A DNA stretch of 13,737 bases from positions 1-13,737 of the forward strand of contig JAEYUX010000058.1 of assembly GCA_023432235.1 (NCBI GenBank), given 5' to 3'. The DNA is from Actinomycetes bacterium. GTDB taxonomy: Bacteria > Actinomycetota > Actinomycetes > Actinomycetales > Demequinaceae. Positions 5,675 to 13,737 of this stretch are shown here, piece after piece (within the stretch, counting starts at the first letter, position 1; each line of letters starts with the position of its first letter). The notes under the pieces were generated by a model that ran no database searches, was not told the DNA's origin, and saw only the letters and a program-made list of their open reading frames with translations. The position numbers and the translations under genes were made by a program.

Positions 5675-6718
5675 ATGACGTTCTCGGTAGCAGTTGCTGG
5701 TGCGTCCGGGTACGTGGGCGGCGAGGTTCTCCGCGTCTTTTCCCAGCACCCGGATGTCGAATTTGGCGCGCTCACCGCGAACTCCTCCGCAGGCGATGTC
5801 GTCACCGCGCACCAACCGCACCTCGTCCCCTTCGCCGACAGGACTCTCACCGAGACCACGGTCGATCACCTCGCCGGCCACGACGTCGTCGTCCTCGCTC
5901 TGCCGCATGGAACGTCGGCGCAAATCGCCGCTCAACTTCCAGGCGACGTCCTCGTTGTTGACTGCGGTGCCGACTACCGGCTCGCCAGTGCCGAGGATTG
6001 GGCGGCCTATTACGGGGGCGAGCATGCCGGAACGTGGCCATACGGCATCCCTGAACTCATCACCCCCGCTGGTCGCCAGCGCGACTCCCTTTTTGGCGTG
6101 AGCCGCATCGCTGCGCCTGGGTGCAACGCCTCCGCTGTCACCCTCGCCATCCAGCCTGGCGTCGCGGCAGACCTCATCGACGCGACCGGCATCGTGGCAA
6201 CTCTCGCCGTTGGCTACTCAGGCGCAGGCAAGAAGCTCGCGACCTCGATGCTGGCGGCGGAAGGCCTCGGCAACGCCGCGCCGTATGCGCTGGGCGGCTC
6301 TCACCGGCACATTCCGGAGATTCTCCAGAACTTGCGCTCCGCGGGTGCGGCCGACGCTCGCGTCAGCTTCACGCCGATCCTCGTCCCCATGTCGCGTGGC
6401 ATCCTCGCAAGCGTGTCGGCGCCGCTCGCTGCGGGCGTCACCGCTGCCCAGGTCCGCGAGGCATGGGTATCCGCTTATGAGGGCGAGCCCTTCGTCAAAG
6501 TGCTGCCCGAGGGTCAGATCCCGACAACGGCGGCCACCGTGGGAGCCAACACCGCTCTCATTCAGGTCGCGGTCGACGAGAAGGCAGGCAATGTCATCGC
6601 CCTGTGCGCTCTCGACAACCTCGTCAAGGGCACCGCTGGCGCGGCACTGCAGTCCCTCAACATTGCGCTCGGCCTCCCCGAGACCACTGGCCTCACCACC
6701 ATCGGAGTGGCGCCGTAA
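5675..6718 (+). CDS. argC: N-acetyl-gamma-glutamyl-phosphate reductase
   Basis: Reduces N-acetylglutamyl 5-phosphate to N-acetylglutamate 5-semialdehyde with NADPH, the third step of arginine synthesis; cytoplasmic. Its 347 residues are normal length. GASGYVG (9-15) is the nucleotide-binding loop, APGCNAS (147-153) holds the active-site Cys150, and GSHRHIPEI (208-216) holds the conserved histidine. The C-terminal DNLVKGTAGAA segment is typical. The active-site stretch reads PGCN instead of the more common PGCY, a variation I recall from Micrococcales. It is the first gene of the arginine cluster. The ATG at 5675 lies eight bases from a -10 box, so translation is probably leaderless. Its expression should be repressed by ArgR through the palindrome over the start. 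argJ follows after 28 bases. Confidence 0.98.
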   Translation: MTFSVAVAGASGYVGGEVLRVFSQHPDVEFGALTANSSAGDVVTAHQPHLVPFADRTLTETTVDHLAGHDVVVLALPHGTSAQIAAQLPGDVLVVDCGADYRLASAEDWAAYYGGEHAGTWPYGIPELITPAGRQRDSLFGVSRIAAPGCNASAVTLAIQPGVAADLIDATGIVATLAVGYSGAGKKLATSMLAAEGLGNAAPYALGGSHRHIPEILQNLRSAGAADARVSFTPILVPMSRGILASVSAPLAAGVTAAQVREAWVSAYEGEPFVKVLPEGQIPTTAATVGANTALIQVAVDEKAGNVIALCALDNLVKGTAGAALQSLNIALGLPETTGLTTIGVAP

Positions 6719-6746
6719 GGCGCCTGGAACACAGGGAGACACACAC

Positions 6747-7922
6747 GTGTCCGTCACACACCCAAAGGGTTTCGTCGCCGCAGGCACCACCGGTGGTCTC
6801 AAGGCGAGCGGCAAAAGGGATGTCGCCCTCGTCGTCAACGAAGGTCCTCAGTTTGTGGGCGCCGGCGTATTCACCTCGAACCGCGTCTTCGCCGCACCCG
6901 TCGCGTGGAGCCGTCAAGTGGTTGCGGACGGTCGCGTCGATGCTGTCGTATTGAACTCGGGTTGCGCCAATGCGGCGACCGGCCCGGAGGGCTTCGCCGA
7001 TACCCACACAACGGCGGAGCATGCAGCGGAGGCGTTGCAGAAGACCGGCCGCGATATCTCTGCTGGCGACGTGGTCGTCTGCTCGACGGGACTCATTGGC
7101 ACGCGGCTTCCCATGGACAAGCTTCTCGGTGGTGTTGACGCCGCGGTTGCGGCTTTGGCTCACGAGGGTGGCGCCGACGCTGCCGAGGCCATCATGACCA
7201 CCGACAACGTGCCCAAGACGGCGGTTGTCGAGGGGGACGGCTGGAGCATCGGCGGAATGGCGAAGGGCGCTGGCATGCTCGCGCCGGGCATGGCAACAAT
7301 GCTGTGCGTCATCACGACGGATGCACAGATTGACGCGGCCCAGGCGCGTCTCGCGCTCACCGAGGCAGTGCGTGTCACGCTCAATCGCCTTGACTCCGAC
7401 GGCTGCATGTCGACCAATGACACGGTGATTCTCCTCGCAAACGGGGCGTCGGGCGCGGCTCCCGAGCCGTCGGTGTTCCAAGCGGCGCTCACGGACCTTT
7501 GCCACGACCTCGCACAGCAGCTGTTGCGTGATGCAGAAGGCGCCGATCACGACATCGCGATCACCGTGGCGAATGCGTCAACGGAGGCCGCTGCTGAGGC
7601 GGTAGCCCGTGCGGTGTCGCGCTCCAATCTCTTCAAAGCCGCCATTTTCGGTCGGGACCCCAACTGGGGTCGCATCATCGCCGCAGCAGGCACCGTCCCG
7701 GAGGACATTGCGCCCTTTGACGCGACCCGCATCGACGTGTGGGTGAACAACGTCCACGTATGTAAAGCAGCGGGCGTGGGCGATGACCGTTCGCTTGTCG
7801 ACCTCACTGAGCGGGACGTGACGGTGCTCATCGACCTGCATGCGGGCGATTCCAGCGCCACCGTCTGGACCAACGACCTCACCCACGATTACGTCCACGA
7901 GAACAGCGCGTACTCCTCATGA
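6747..7922 (+). CDS. argJ: Glutamate N-acetyltransferase / ornithine acetyltransferase
   Basis: Moves the acetyl group from N-acetylornithine to glutamate, giving ornithine and N-acetylglutamate and so recycling acetyl in the arginine pathway; some members also use acetyl-CoA. The 391-residue precursor normally cuts itself into two chains before a threonine, seen here as Thr184 in LAPGMATML (178-186). STGLIGT (113-119) carries the oxyanion-hole Thr-Gly, NSGCANAATG (70-79) is conserved, and the protein ends in the usual NSAYSS. The GTG at 6747 has GGGAG (6734-6738) eight bases upstream; the frame is open further upstream but runs across argC. Presence of ArgJ implies the cyclic pathway, with no need for ArgE. 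Whether it can also make N-acetylglutamate from acetyl-CoA cannot be told from sequence. Its stop overlaps the argB start by four bases. Confidence 0.98.
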   Translation: MSVTHPKGFVAAGTTGGLKASGKRDVALVVNEGPQFVGAGVFTSNRVFAAPVAWSRQVVADGRVDAVVLNSGCANAATGPEGFADTHTTAEHAAEALQKTGRDISAGDVVVCSTGLIGTRLPMDKLLGGVDAAVAALAHEGGADAAEAIMTTDNVPKTAVVEGDGWSIGGMAKGAGMLAPGMATMLCVITTDAQIDAAQARLALTEAVRVTLNRLDSDGCMSTNDTVILLANGASGAAPEPSVFQAALTDLCHDLAQQLLRDAEGADHDIAITVANASTEAAAEAVARAVSRSNLFKAAIFGRDPNWGRIIAAAGTVPEDIAPFDATRIDVWVNNVHVCKAAGVGDDRSLVDLTERDVTVLIDLHAGDSSATVWTNDLTHDYVHENSAYSS

Positions 7923-8836
7923 CTGAACTGATCGACACCCCCGACCTCACTCCGCAACAAAAGGTGAGCGTCCTCATCGACGCGATGCCGTGGATCGAGC
8001 AGTTCCGTGGCCAGATTGTCGTCATCAAGTACGGCGGCAACGCGATGGTTGACGAGAACCTCAAGCGCGCGTTTGCCCAAGACGTCGTCCACCTCAGGTT
8101 GCTCGGTCTGCGCCCCGTTGTCGTTCACGGTGGCGGTCCGCAGATCAACGACATGCTCGGGCGCCTCGGCATCGCAAGCGAGTTCAAGGGTGGCCTCCGT
8201 GTCACCACGCCCGAGGCGATGGACGTGGTGCGCATGGTGCTCACCGGTCAGGTGTCGCGAGAACTCGTGGGGCTCATCAATGACCACGGCCCGTTGGCGG
8301 TTGGCCTGTCAGGTGAGGATGCGGGGCTGTTGCAGGCACGTCGCCGTCACGCCCTCGTCGAGGGCGAGCAGGTTGACGTCGGACTTGTGGGCGACGTGGT
8401 GAAAGTGAACCCGGCCGCCGTTCAGGACATCATCAACGCCGGTCGTATCCCCGTGGTGAGCACGGTTGCGCCTGACGTCGATGACCCCACCACGGTGCTC
8501 AACGTCAATGCCGACACCGCTGCGGCGTCGCTTGCTGTGGCCCTGCGTGCCCGCAAGCTCGTTGTCCTCACCAACGTCGAGGGTCTCTTCTCGCGGTGGC
8601 CAGACCGTTCCTCGCTTGTGCGCCGCATTCACGCCTCGGATGTTGAGCAGTTGCTGCCCACCCTCGAAGAGGGAATGGTGCCCAAGATGGAAGCATGCCT
8701 TCGCGCCGTGCGCGGTGGTGTGGGTCAGGCCCACATCATTGACGGCCGCGAGGCACACTCTTTGCTCACCGAGATCTTCACCTCGGACGGCATCGGCACG
8801 ATGGTCCGGCCAGACGATGTGGACCTGTGGGCATGA
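7919..8836 (+). CDS. argB: Acetylglutamate kinase
   Basis: Phosphorylates N-acetylglutamate with ATP, the second and usually the controlled step of arginine synthesis. The 305-residue amino acid kinase fold shows KYGGNAM (37-43), VVHGGGPQI (68-76) and LNVNADTAAA (194-203). Before the first strand there is a segment of about 30 residues with LIDAMPWIEQFRGQ. Such an N-terminal helix is known from hexameric, arginine-inhibited kinases (for example those of Thermotoga and Pseudomonas) and is absent from the arginine-insensitive E. coli enzyme, so feedback inhibition by arginine is a fair inference. Start and stop both sit in ATGA overlaps, with argJ before and argD after. No strong ribosome site is visible, so translation is probably coupled. 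Confidence 0.98.
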   Translation: MTELIDTPDLTPQQKVSVLIDAMPWIEQFRGQIVVIKYGGNAMVDENLKRAFAQDVVHLRLLGLRPVVVHGGGPQINDMLGRLGIASEFKGGLRVTTPEAMDVVRMVLTGQVSRELVGLINDHGPLAVGLSGEDAGLLQARRRHALVEGEQVDVGLVGDVVKVNPAAVQDIINAGRIPVVSTVAPDVDDPTTVLNVNADTAAASLAVALRARKLVVLTNVEGLFSRWPDRSSLVRRIHASDVEQLLPTLEEGMVPKMEACLRAVRGGVGQAHIIDGREAHSLLTEIFTSDGIGTMVRPDDVDLWA

Positions 8837-10038
8837 GCGGGTCACTCGTCGAGCAGGGCCTCGACCGCTATCAGCACGCACTCATGGGCACCTTTGGGCG
8901 CCCGCTGCGCGTGCTGACTAAGGGTGAGGGTTCCTATGTGTGGGACGCGGACGGCACGCGTTACCTTGACCTCCTTGGCGGCATCGCTGTTAATGCTCTC
9001 GGACACGCCGACCCGGAGTGGGTCGCCGCGATCGCCCAGCAGGCATCGACTCTCGCTCACGCATCAAACTTCTTTGCCACTGAGCCGCAGATTGCACTCG
9101 CGGAGCGCCTCATCGACATTTCGGGTGCGCCGGAAGGCTCGCGCGTGTTCCTCGCCAACTCCGGCACCGAGGCAAATGAGGCGGCCTTCAAGATCGCGCG
9201 CAGGACGGGCCGGACGCGCATTTTGGCGCTCGAGGGCTCCTTCCACGGTCGCTCAACCGGGGCGCTGGCGCTCACCTCGAAGGCCGCCTATCGCGAGCCT
9301 TTTGCGCCGCTCGCACCGGGCGTCGAGTTCATCCCGGCAAATGACGTCGTTGCGCTCAACACGGCAATGGGTGACGACGTCTCGGCCATCTTCCTTGAGC
9401 CCATCCAGGGCGAAGCGGGCGTGGTGCCGCTTGACCACGCCTACCTCGAAGAGGTCCGCGCTCTCACCACGCGCCACGGCGCGCTCATGATTGCTGACGA
9501 GGTGCAGACCGGCATCGCCCGCACGGGGCACTGGCTTGCCATGCACGCGCACGGCATTCAGCCCGACGTTGTCACCCTTGCCAAGGGTCTTGGTGGCGGT
9601 TTCCCAATCGGTGCGCTCATTGCCTTTGGGCCCGAGGTCGCGACGATGCTGACGGCAGGGCAACACGGCACGACCTTTGGTGGCAATGCGCTGGCCTCCG
9701 CCGCCGCGCTCGCCACTCTCGACGCGATCGACAAGCGCGGTCTCTTGTCCCACGTCAAGGCGATGGGTGAGTGGATCAAGGAAACCGTGGGGGCGCTCCC
9801 CGGCGTCATCACCGTTCGTGGCGAGGGACTGCTGCTCGGTATCCAGCTTGAGGCGCAGATCAGCGCTGAAGTGGCTGCAGCCGCCATCGACGCCGGCTTC
9901 ATCATCAACCCGCCCAGCCCCGACACCATCCGCTTGGCACCATCCCTCACGCTGACGCAAGCGGAGGCAACGCCGTTTATCGCGTGGCTCGGCGACTACC
10001 TCGCCACCGCGATCCCGGCCGCAAAGGAGCGCTCATGA
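8833..10038 (+). CDS. argD: Acetylornithine aminotransferase
   Basis: A pyridoxal phosphate enzyme that converts N-acetylglutamate semialdehyde and glutamate to N-acetylornithine and 2-oxoglutarate; it often also serves lysine (diaminopimelate) synthesis. The 401-residue class III aminotransferase shows NSGTEANE (109-116), GSFHGRS (135-141), DEVQTG (222-227, with the cofactor-contacting Asp) and the Schiff-base lysine at 251 in LAKGLGGGFPIG. TTFGGNALA follows. The ATG at 8833 is preferred over an in-frame GTG at 8827 because it makes the same ATGA overlap with the stop of the gene before as at argJ-argB, argD-argF and argF-argR. No strong ribosome site is seen, which fits translational coupling. 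Confidence 0.97.
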   Translation: MSGSLVEQGLDRYQHALMGTFGRPLRVLTKGEGSYVWDADGTRYLDLLGGIAVNALGHADPEWVAAIAQQASTLAHASNFFATEPQIALAERLIDISGAPEGSRVFLANSGTEANEAAFKIARRTGRTRILALEGSFHGRSTGALALTSKAAYREPFAPLAPGVEFIPANDVVALNTAMGDDVSAIFLEPIQGEAGVVPLDHAYLEEVRALTTRHGALMIADEVQTGIARTGHWLAMHAHGIQPDVVTLAKGLGGGFPIGALIAFGPEVATMLTAGQHGTTFGGNALASAAALATLDAIDKRGLLSHVKAMGEWIKETVGALPGVITVRGEGLLLGIQLEAQISAEVAAAAIDAGFIINPPSPDTIRLAPSLTLTQAEATPFIAWLGDYLATAIPAAKERS

Positions 10039-10979
10039 TCCGGCACTTCCTGCGTGATGACGATCTCACCGCCGCTGAGCAGCGCGAGGTCATTGAACTT
10101 GCCCTGGCCTTCCGTGCCAACCGACACCTGCGTCGGCCGTATGAAGGCCCCAAGTCCGTGGCCGTGTTATTCGACAAGCCGTCCACCCGCACGCGCGTGT
10201 CTTTTGCTGTCGGTGTTGCCGAGCTCGGCGGTTACCCGCTCGTTCTCGATGCGCAGGGTTCGCAGATGGGCCGCGGCGAGTCGATTGCCGACACCGCACG
10301 AGTGCTCGGCAAGCAGGTGAGCTCGATCGTGTGGCGCACCTTTGGCCAGGAGCGCGTCGAGGAGATGGCGGCGAACGCGGGGGTGCCCGTGGTCAATGCG
10401 CTCACCGATGAGTTCCACCCGTGCCAGATCCTCGCCGATCTTGCCGCGATTGCGGACGTGCGTGGGGGAGTGGACGCGCTTGCGGGACTCACGCTCACGT
10501 ACGTGGGTGACGGCGCGAACAACATGGCGCACTCCTACCTGCTTGGCGGCGCACTTGCCGGAATGCACGTCCGCGTGGGCGCGCCGGTCGAGTACCAGCC
10601 AGATGAGCGCGTTGTCCTCGATGCGAAGCGCATCGCGGCCGAACACGGCGGTTCGATTCAGGTCACTACGGATCATGACGACGCGGTGACGGGCGCAGAC
10701 ATCATCGCCACTGACACCTGGCTGTCGATGGGTGACGAGGAAGAGGCGGTTCAGCGCCACGGCACGTTCGACCAGTACCAGGTGAATGAGCGCACGCTCA
10801 AGCTCGCAGCGCCCGGAGCGCATGTGCTGCACTGCCTGCCGGCCTACCGCGGAAAGGAAATCACGGCGGACGTCCTCGACGGCCCGCAGTCGATTGTGTG
10901 GCTCGAAGCCGAGTACCGCCTACACGCCCAGAAGGCCCTTCTCACCTGGCTGATGGAGCACTCGGAGATCGACCGATGA
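10035..10979 (+). CDS. argF: Ornithine carbamoyltransferase
   Basis: Makes citrulline from ornithine and carbamoyl phosphate. The 314-residue protein carries the carbamoyl-phosphate loop STRTR (50-54), HPCQ (128-131), the ornithine-binding DTWLSMG (227-233) and HCLPA (266-270) with the active-site cysteine at 267. The SMG loop and HCLP motif point to a true ornithine enzyme and not an aspartate or acetylornithine carbamoyltransferase. AAAGGAG (10023-10029) lies five bases before the ATG, the strongest ribosome site inside the operon, although the start also overlaps the argD stop as ATGA. The last codons overlap the argR start in the same way. Confidence 0.98.
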   Translation: MIRHFLRDDDLTAAEQREVIELALAFRANRHLRRPYEGPKSVAVLFDKPSTRTRVSFAVGVAELGGYPLVLDAQGSQMGRGESIADTARVLGKQVSSIVWRTFGQERVEEMAANAGVPVVNALTDEFHPCQILADLAAIADVRGGVDALAGLTLTYVGDGANNMAHSYLLGGALAGMHVRVGAPVEYQPDERVVLDAKRIAAEHGGSIQVTTDHDDAVTGADIIATDTWLSMGDEEEAVQRHGTFDQYQVNERTLKLAAPGAHVLHCLPAYRGKEITADVLDGPQSIVWLEAEYRLHAQKALLTWLMEHSEIDR

Positions 10980-11470
10980 CGCCCACCGTTCCTGCGACGA
11001 AGGCCGCCCGTCAGGCTCGCGTGCGTCATCTCATCGAGCAAGGCGGGGTCGAGTCGCAGATCCAACTGGCGGCTGTGCTCGAGGCGGAAGGCTTGCGGGT
11101 TACTCAAGCGACCTTGTCTCGCGATCTCGTCGAAATCGGAGCCGTCAAAGTGCGAGATGCGGACGGGAAGCTGACGTACGCAACGCAGGCGACGATGGAA
11201 GTCGTGGAGAACACCTCGGCACGTCTCAACCGCCTGTGCGCTGAGTTGTTGCACTCGGCGGCTGGTAGCGCCAACCTCGCGGTACTGCGCACGCCCGAAG
11301 GTGCGGCCCAATTCTTGGCGATGGCAATCGATACTCACGACGACGAGGACATTCTTGGCACCGTCGCGGGAGATGACACGATCATCGTCATTTCGCGAGA
11401 GGCGCTCGGTGGCGCAGCTCTCGCACAGAAGTTTCTCGACCGCGCCGCCGGCGCCCGTCACGATTCCTGA
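10976..11470 (+). CDS. argR: Arginine repressor ArgR
   Basis: A 164-residue regulator that forms hexamers with arginine and binds ARG boxes in front of arginine genes. The N-terminal winged helix-turn-helix has VTQATLSRDL (42-51), the DNA-recognition segment of the family. The C-terminal arginine-binding and oligomerisation domain has LRTPEGAAQFLA (104-115) and GTVAGDDT (128-135), whose Asp pair contacts arginine. GGAG (10964-10967) is eight bases before the ATG, which overlaps the argF stop. Being inside the operon it should repress its own synthesis through the palindrome at argC, giving a feedback loop. A 22-base gap separates it from argG. Confidence 0.97.
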   Translation: MTPTVPATKAARQARVRHLIEQGGVESQIQLAAVLEAEGLRVTQATLSRDLVEIGAVKVRDADGKLTYATQATMEVVENTSARLNRLCAELLHSAAGSANLAVLRTPEGAAQFLAMAIDTHDDEDILGTVAGDDTIIVISREALGGAALAQKFLDRAAGARHDS

Positions 11471-11492
11471 TTGAGCAGAAAGTGGAACCCTC

Positions 11493-12704
11493 ATGACCGA
11501 ACGCATCGTCCTCGCCTACTCGGGAGGTCTCGACACGTCTGTCGCCATCGGCTGGATTGCCGACGCGACGGGCGCCGAAGTGATCGCTGTGGCCGTTGAC
11601 GTTGGCCAGGGTGGCGAGGACCTTGAGGTGATCCGCCAACGCGCCCTCGACTGTGGCGCGGTCGAGGCCTATGTGGCCGACGCTCGCGACGAGTTCGCCG
11701 AGGAGTACTGCATGCCGGCGCTCAAGGCGAATGCGCTGTACCACGACAAGTACCCGCTGGTCTCGGCACTGTCACGGCCCGTCATCGTCAAGCACCTCGT
11801 GAAGGCAGCGAAGGAGTTCGGTGCCACGACCGTTGCCCACGGTTGCACCGGCAAGGGCAACGACCAGGTCCGCTTTGAGGTCGGCATCGTGTCGCTCGCC
11901 CCTGAGCTCAAGTGCATCGCGCCGGTGCGCGACCTTGCCCTCACGCGCGACAAGGCAATCGACTATGCCGAGCGCAACAACCTGCCGATCGCGACCACCA
12001 AGAAGAACCCCTTCTCAATCGACCAGAATGTGTGGGGCCGTGCGGTGGAGACCGGATTCCTTGAGGACATTTGGAACGCGCCCACCAAGGATGTTTACGA
12101 CTACACCGACGACCCGGCGTTCCCGCCGGTGCCGGACGAGGTCATCGTGAGCTTCAAGAGCGGTATCCCCGTTGCGATCGATGGTCAGGCTGTCACCCCG
12201 CTGCAGGCGATCCAGGAAATGAACCGCCGCGCAGGCGCCCAGGGCATCGGCCGTATCGACATCGTTGAGGACCGGCTCGTTGGCATCAAGAGCCGCGAAA
12301 TCTATGAGGCGCCCGGTGCGATCGCTCTCATCGAGGCGCACAAGGAGATGGAGAACGTCACCTTGGAGCGCGAGCAGGCCCGCTACAAGCGCGTCATCCA
12401 ACAGAAGTGGACCGACCTTGTGTACGACGGCATGTGGTCCTCGCCGCTCAAGAAGTCACTCGACGCCTTCATCGAGGACACCCAGGAGTTCGTCACCGGT
12501 GAGGTTCGGATGGAGCTGCACGGCGGCAAGGCTGTCGCCAACGGACGCCGTTCTGAGGTCGGTCTCTACGACTTCAGCCTCGCCACCTATGACGAAGGCG
12601 ATACGTTCGACCAGAGCGCTGCACGCGGCTTCATCGAGATCTACGGTCTTGCCGCAAAGCAGGCGTCGGCTCGCGCCGAGCGCGCCGCTGCACTGGGTGA
12701 CTAG
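11493..12704 (+). CDS. argG: Argininosuccinate synthase
   Basis: Joins citrulline and aspartate with ATP to give argininosuccinate. The 403-residue protein has the ATP pyrophosphatase P-loop AYSGGLDTS (8-16), VDVGQGGEDLE (35-45), and AHGCTGKGNDQ (115-125), all hallmarks of the common bacterial form. Length is normal. The start at 11493 follows a 22-base gap after argR with only a weak purine stretch (AAAGTGGA). The close spacing and absence of a visible promoter or terminator suggest it belongs to the same transcript as argC to argR, though a promoter inside argR cannot be excluded. Confidence 0.98.
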   Translation: MTERIVLAYSGGLDTSVAIGWIADATGAEVIAVAVDVGQGGEDLEVIRQRALDCGAVEAYVADARDEFAEEYCMPALKANALYHDKYPLVSALSRPVIVKHLVKAAKEFGATTVAHGCTGKGNDQVRFEVGIVSLAPELKCIAPVRDLALTRDKAIDYAERNNLPIATTKKNPFSIDQNVWGRAVETGFLEDIWNAPTKDVYDYTDDPAFPPVPDEVIVSFKSGIPVAIDGQAVTPLQAIQEMNRRAGAQGIGRIDIVEDRLVGIKSREIYEAPGAIALIEAHKEMENVTLEREQARYKRVIQQKWTDLVYDGMWSSPLKKSLDAFIEDTQEFVTGEVRMELHGGKAVANGRRSEVGLYDFSLATYDEGDTFDQSAARGFIEIYGLAAKQASARAERAAALGD

Positions 12705-12712
12705 GTTCCGAG

Positions 12713-12724
12713 CGACGTACGTCG
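12713..12724. repeat. Perfect 12-base palindrome between argG and argH
   Basis: CGACGTACGTCG is its own reverse complement and lies nine bases after the argG stop. It does not extend further on either side and no T-run follows, so it is not an intrinsic terminator. It could be a protein-binding site or chance. The rest of the 69-base gap (12705-12773) holds only the argH ribosome site. Confidence 0.35.
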
Positions 12725-12773
12725 TGGGAAACCAGGGTCGAGGCGACTGAGTGTCAAAGGAAAGGGAAACGCG

Positions 12774-13737
12774 ATGACGGAGCACGGCACCAACGAGGGC
12801 GCCCTGTGGGGAGCACGCTTCTCGGGGGGACCTGCCGAAGCGCTCGCGCGCCTCAGCGTGTCCACCCACTTTGACTGGCGTTATGCGGACGATGACCTTG
12901 CCGCCTCGATTGCGCATGCGCACGCACTGGAGAAGGCGGGCCTGCTGACTGGTGACGAATCGGCCGCGATGGTCGAGGCGCTGGGTGGAATGCGGGCCGA
13001 TGTTGCTGCGGGGACACTGCGTCCCTCACCCCAGGATGAGGACGTCCATGGTGCGCTTGAGCGCATCCTCATTGAGCGCGTCGGCCCCGAACTCGGGGGG
13101 AAGCTGCGTGCTGGTCGTTCGCGCAATGACCAAATCGCGACCTTGCCACGGATGTATTTACGCCGCCACGCGCGGGTGATTGCGGCGCTGCTGCTCGATA
13201 CCGCCGAGGCACTGCTCGAGCAGGCTGACCGTCACATTGGTGACCCAATGCCGGGGCGCACGCATTTCCAGCACGCGCAACCCGTGACGCTTGGTCACTC
13301 GCTCATGGCTCATGTGTGGCCGTTGCTACGCGATGTCGAGCGCCTCACGGACTGGGATGCGCGTGCTGCTTATTCGCCGTATGGGGCTGGTGCGCTCGCG
13401 GGTTCGACGCTCGGTCTCGATCCCGCCGCCGTGGCGAGCGAGCTCGGTTTCGCTGGCCCCACGGAGAATTCGATCGACGCCACGGCTTCGCGCGATGTGG
13501 TTGCCGAGTTTGCGTGGGTGGCAGCGATGATCGGGGTCGACCTCTCGCGGATCTCGGAAGAGGTTATTGCGTGGGCAACCGTCGAGTTCGGCTTCGTGTC
13601 GCTCGACGATGCCTACTCGACCGGCTCGAGCATCATGCCGCAGAAGAAGAACCCGGATATTGCTGAGCTTGCGCGCGGCAAGGCCGGGCGGCTCATTGGC
13701 AACCTCACGGGACTGCTCGCAACGCTCAAGGGCTTGC
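12774..13737 (+). CDS. argH: Argininosuccinate lyase, N-terminal part (cut by window edge)
   Basis: Splits argininosuccinate into arginine and fumarate, the last step of the pathway. The 321 visible codons include AGRSRNDQIATL (113-124), THFQHAQPVTLGH (163-175) with the conserved histidine at 164, and the fumarase/aspartase superfamily signature GSSIMPQKKNP (284-294), whose mobile loop carries the catalytic serine. The family is usually about 460-480 residues, so roughly the last third lies beyond the window. The ATG at 12774 follows AAAGGGA (12761-12767) by six bases, with a second purine block (AAAGG, 12756-12760) just upstream. The gap of 69 bases after argG is the largest inside the arginine cluster; no promoter is evident in it. 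Confidence 0.98.
   Translation, partial: MTEHGTNEGALWGARFSGGPAEALARLSVSTHFDWRYADDDLAASIAHAHALEKAGLLTGDESAAMVEALGGMRADVAAGTLRPSPQDEDVHGALERILIERVGPELGGKLRAGRSRNDQIATLPRMYLRRHARVIAALLLDTAEALLEQADRHIGDPMPGRTHFQHAQPVTLGHSLMAHVWPLLRDVERLTDWDARAAYSPYGAGALAGSTLGLDPAAVASELGFAGPTENSIDATASRDVVAEFAWVAAMIGVDLSRISEEVIAWATVEFGFVSLDDAYSTGSSIMPQKKNPDIAELARGKAGRLIGNLTGLLATLKGL

Noticed and set aside
5560..5859. Extended form of the GNAT protein reaching back into argC
   Set aside because: The frame stays open antisense to the argC start, but argC is certain and the extra residues do not resemble any GNAT N-terminus.
6693..7550. Leftward open frame of 285 codons opposite argJ
   Set aside because: Antisense to an intact argJ, with composition typical of reverse-strand shadows and no ribosome site or domain.
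10829..10856. HCLPAYRG in ArgF in place of the better known HCLPAHRG
   Set aside because: The Tyr form occurs in ordinary ornithine carbamoyltransferases, and the other motifs (STRTR, HPCQ, SMG loop) are intact, so it does not signal a different substrate.

Overview
The window comes from a GC-rich bacterium, very probably an actinobacterium. The support for this is strong G/C at third codon positions, an argCJBDFRGH cluster with argR inside it, and a probably leaderless argC message. Parts of ArgC (APGCNA around the active cysteine) and ArgJ (LAPGMATML) recall Micrococcales-type proteins, but that placement is a recollection of families and not a search result. Every part of the window is accounted for by genes and short gaps. 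No stretch of 300 bases lacks a gene, and I see no tRNA, rRNA, CRISPR array, insertion sequence or phage gene.

Left part (1-1900): a divergent pair from the pentose phosphate pathway. The N-terminal 207 codons of a glucose-6-phosphate dehydrogenase (zwf) run leftward off the edge. A complete transaldolase (tal) runs rightward. They share a 167-base gap.

Middle part (1966-5559): four leftward genes. In transcription order they are a GNAT acetyltransferase, an NAD-dependent epimerase/SDR protein, a secreted lipoprotein with an Ala/Ser/Pro linker, and, after a 163-base gap with its own candidate promoter, a second SDR protein that is a clear paralogue of the first. The function of this group is unknown, and it is the least explained part of the window.

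Right part (5675-13737): the arginine pathway in one direction, argC-argJ-argB-argD-argF-argR-argG-argH, with argH cut by the window end. From argJ to argR each stop overlaps the next start as ATGA. ArgJ recycles the acetyl group from N-acetylornithine to glutamate. ArgB, ArgC and ArgD turn N-acetylglutamate into N-acetylornithine. ArgF, ArgG and ArgH turn ornithine into citrulline, argininosuccinate and arginine. ArgR is the arginine-responsive repressor. Its likely operator is an imperfect palindrome over the argC -10 box and start, in the short gap shared with the divergent GNAT gene. The N-terminal helix of ArgB is of the kind found in arginine-inhibited kinases, so control probably acts on both transcription and enzyme activity.

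The arginine genes are ordinary and confidently named. I did not find a clearly new system. The items most worth a second look are the SDR-lipoprotein-SDR group with its GNAT neighbour and the shared argC/GNAT control region.
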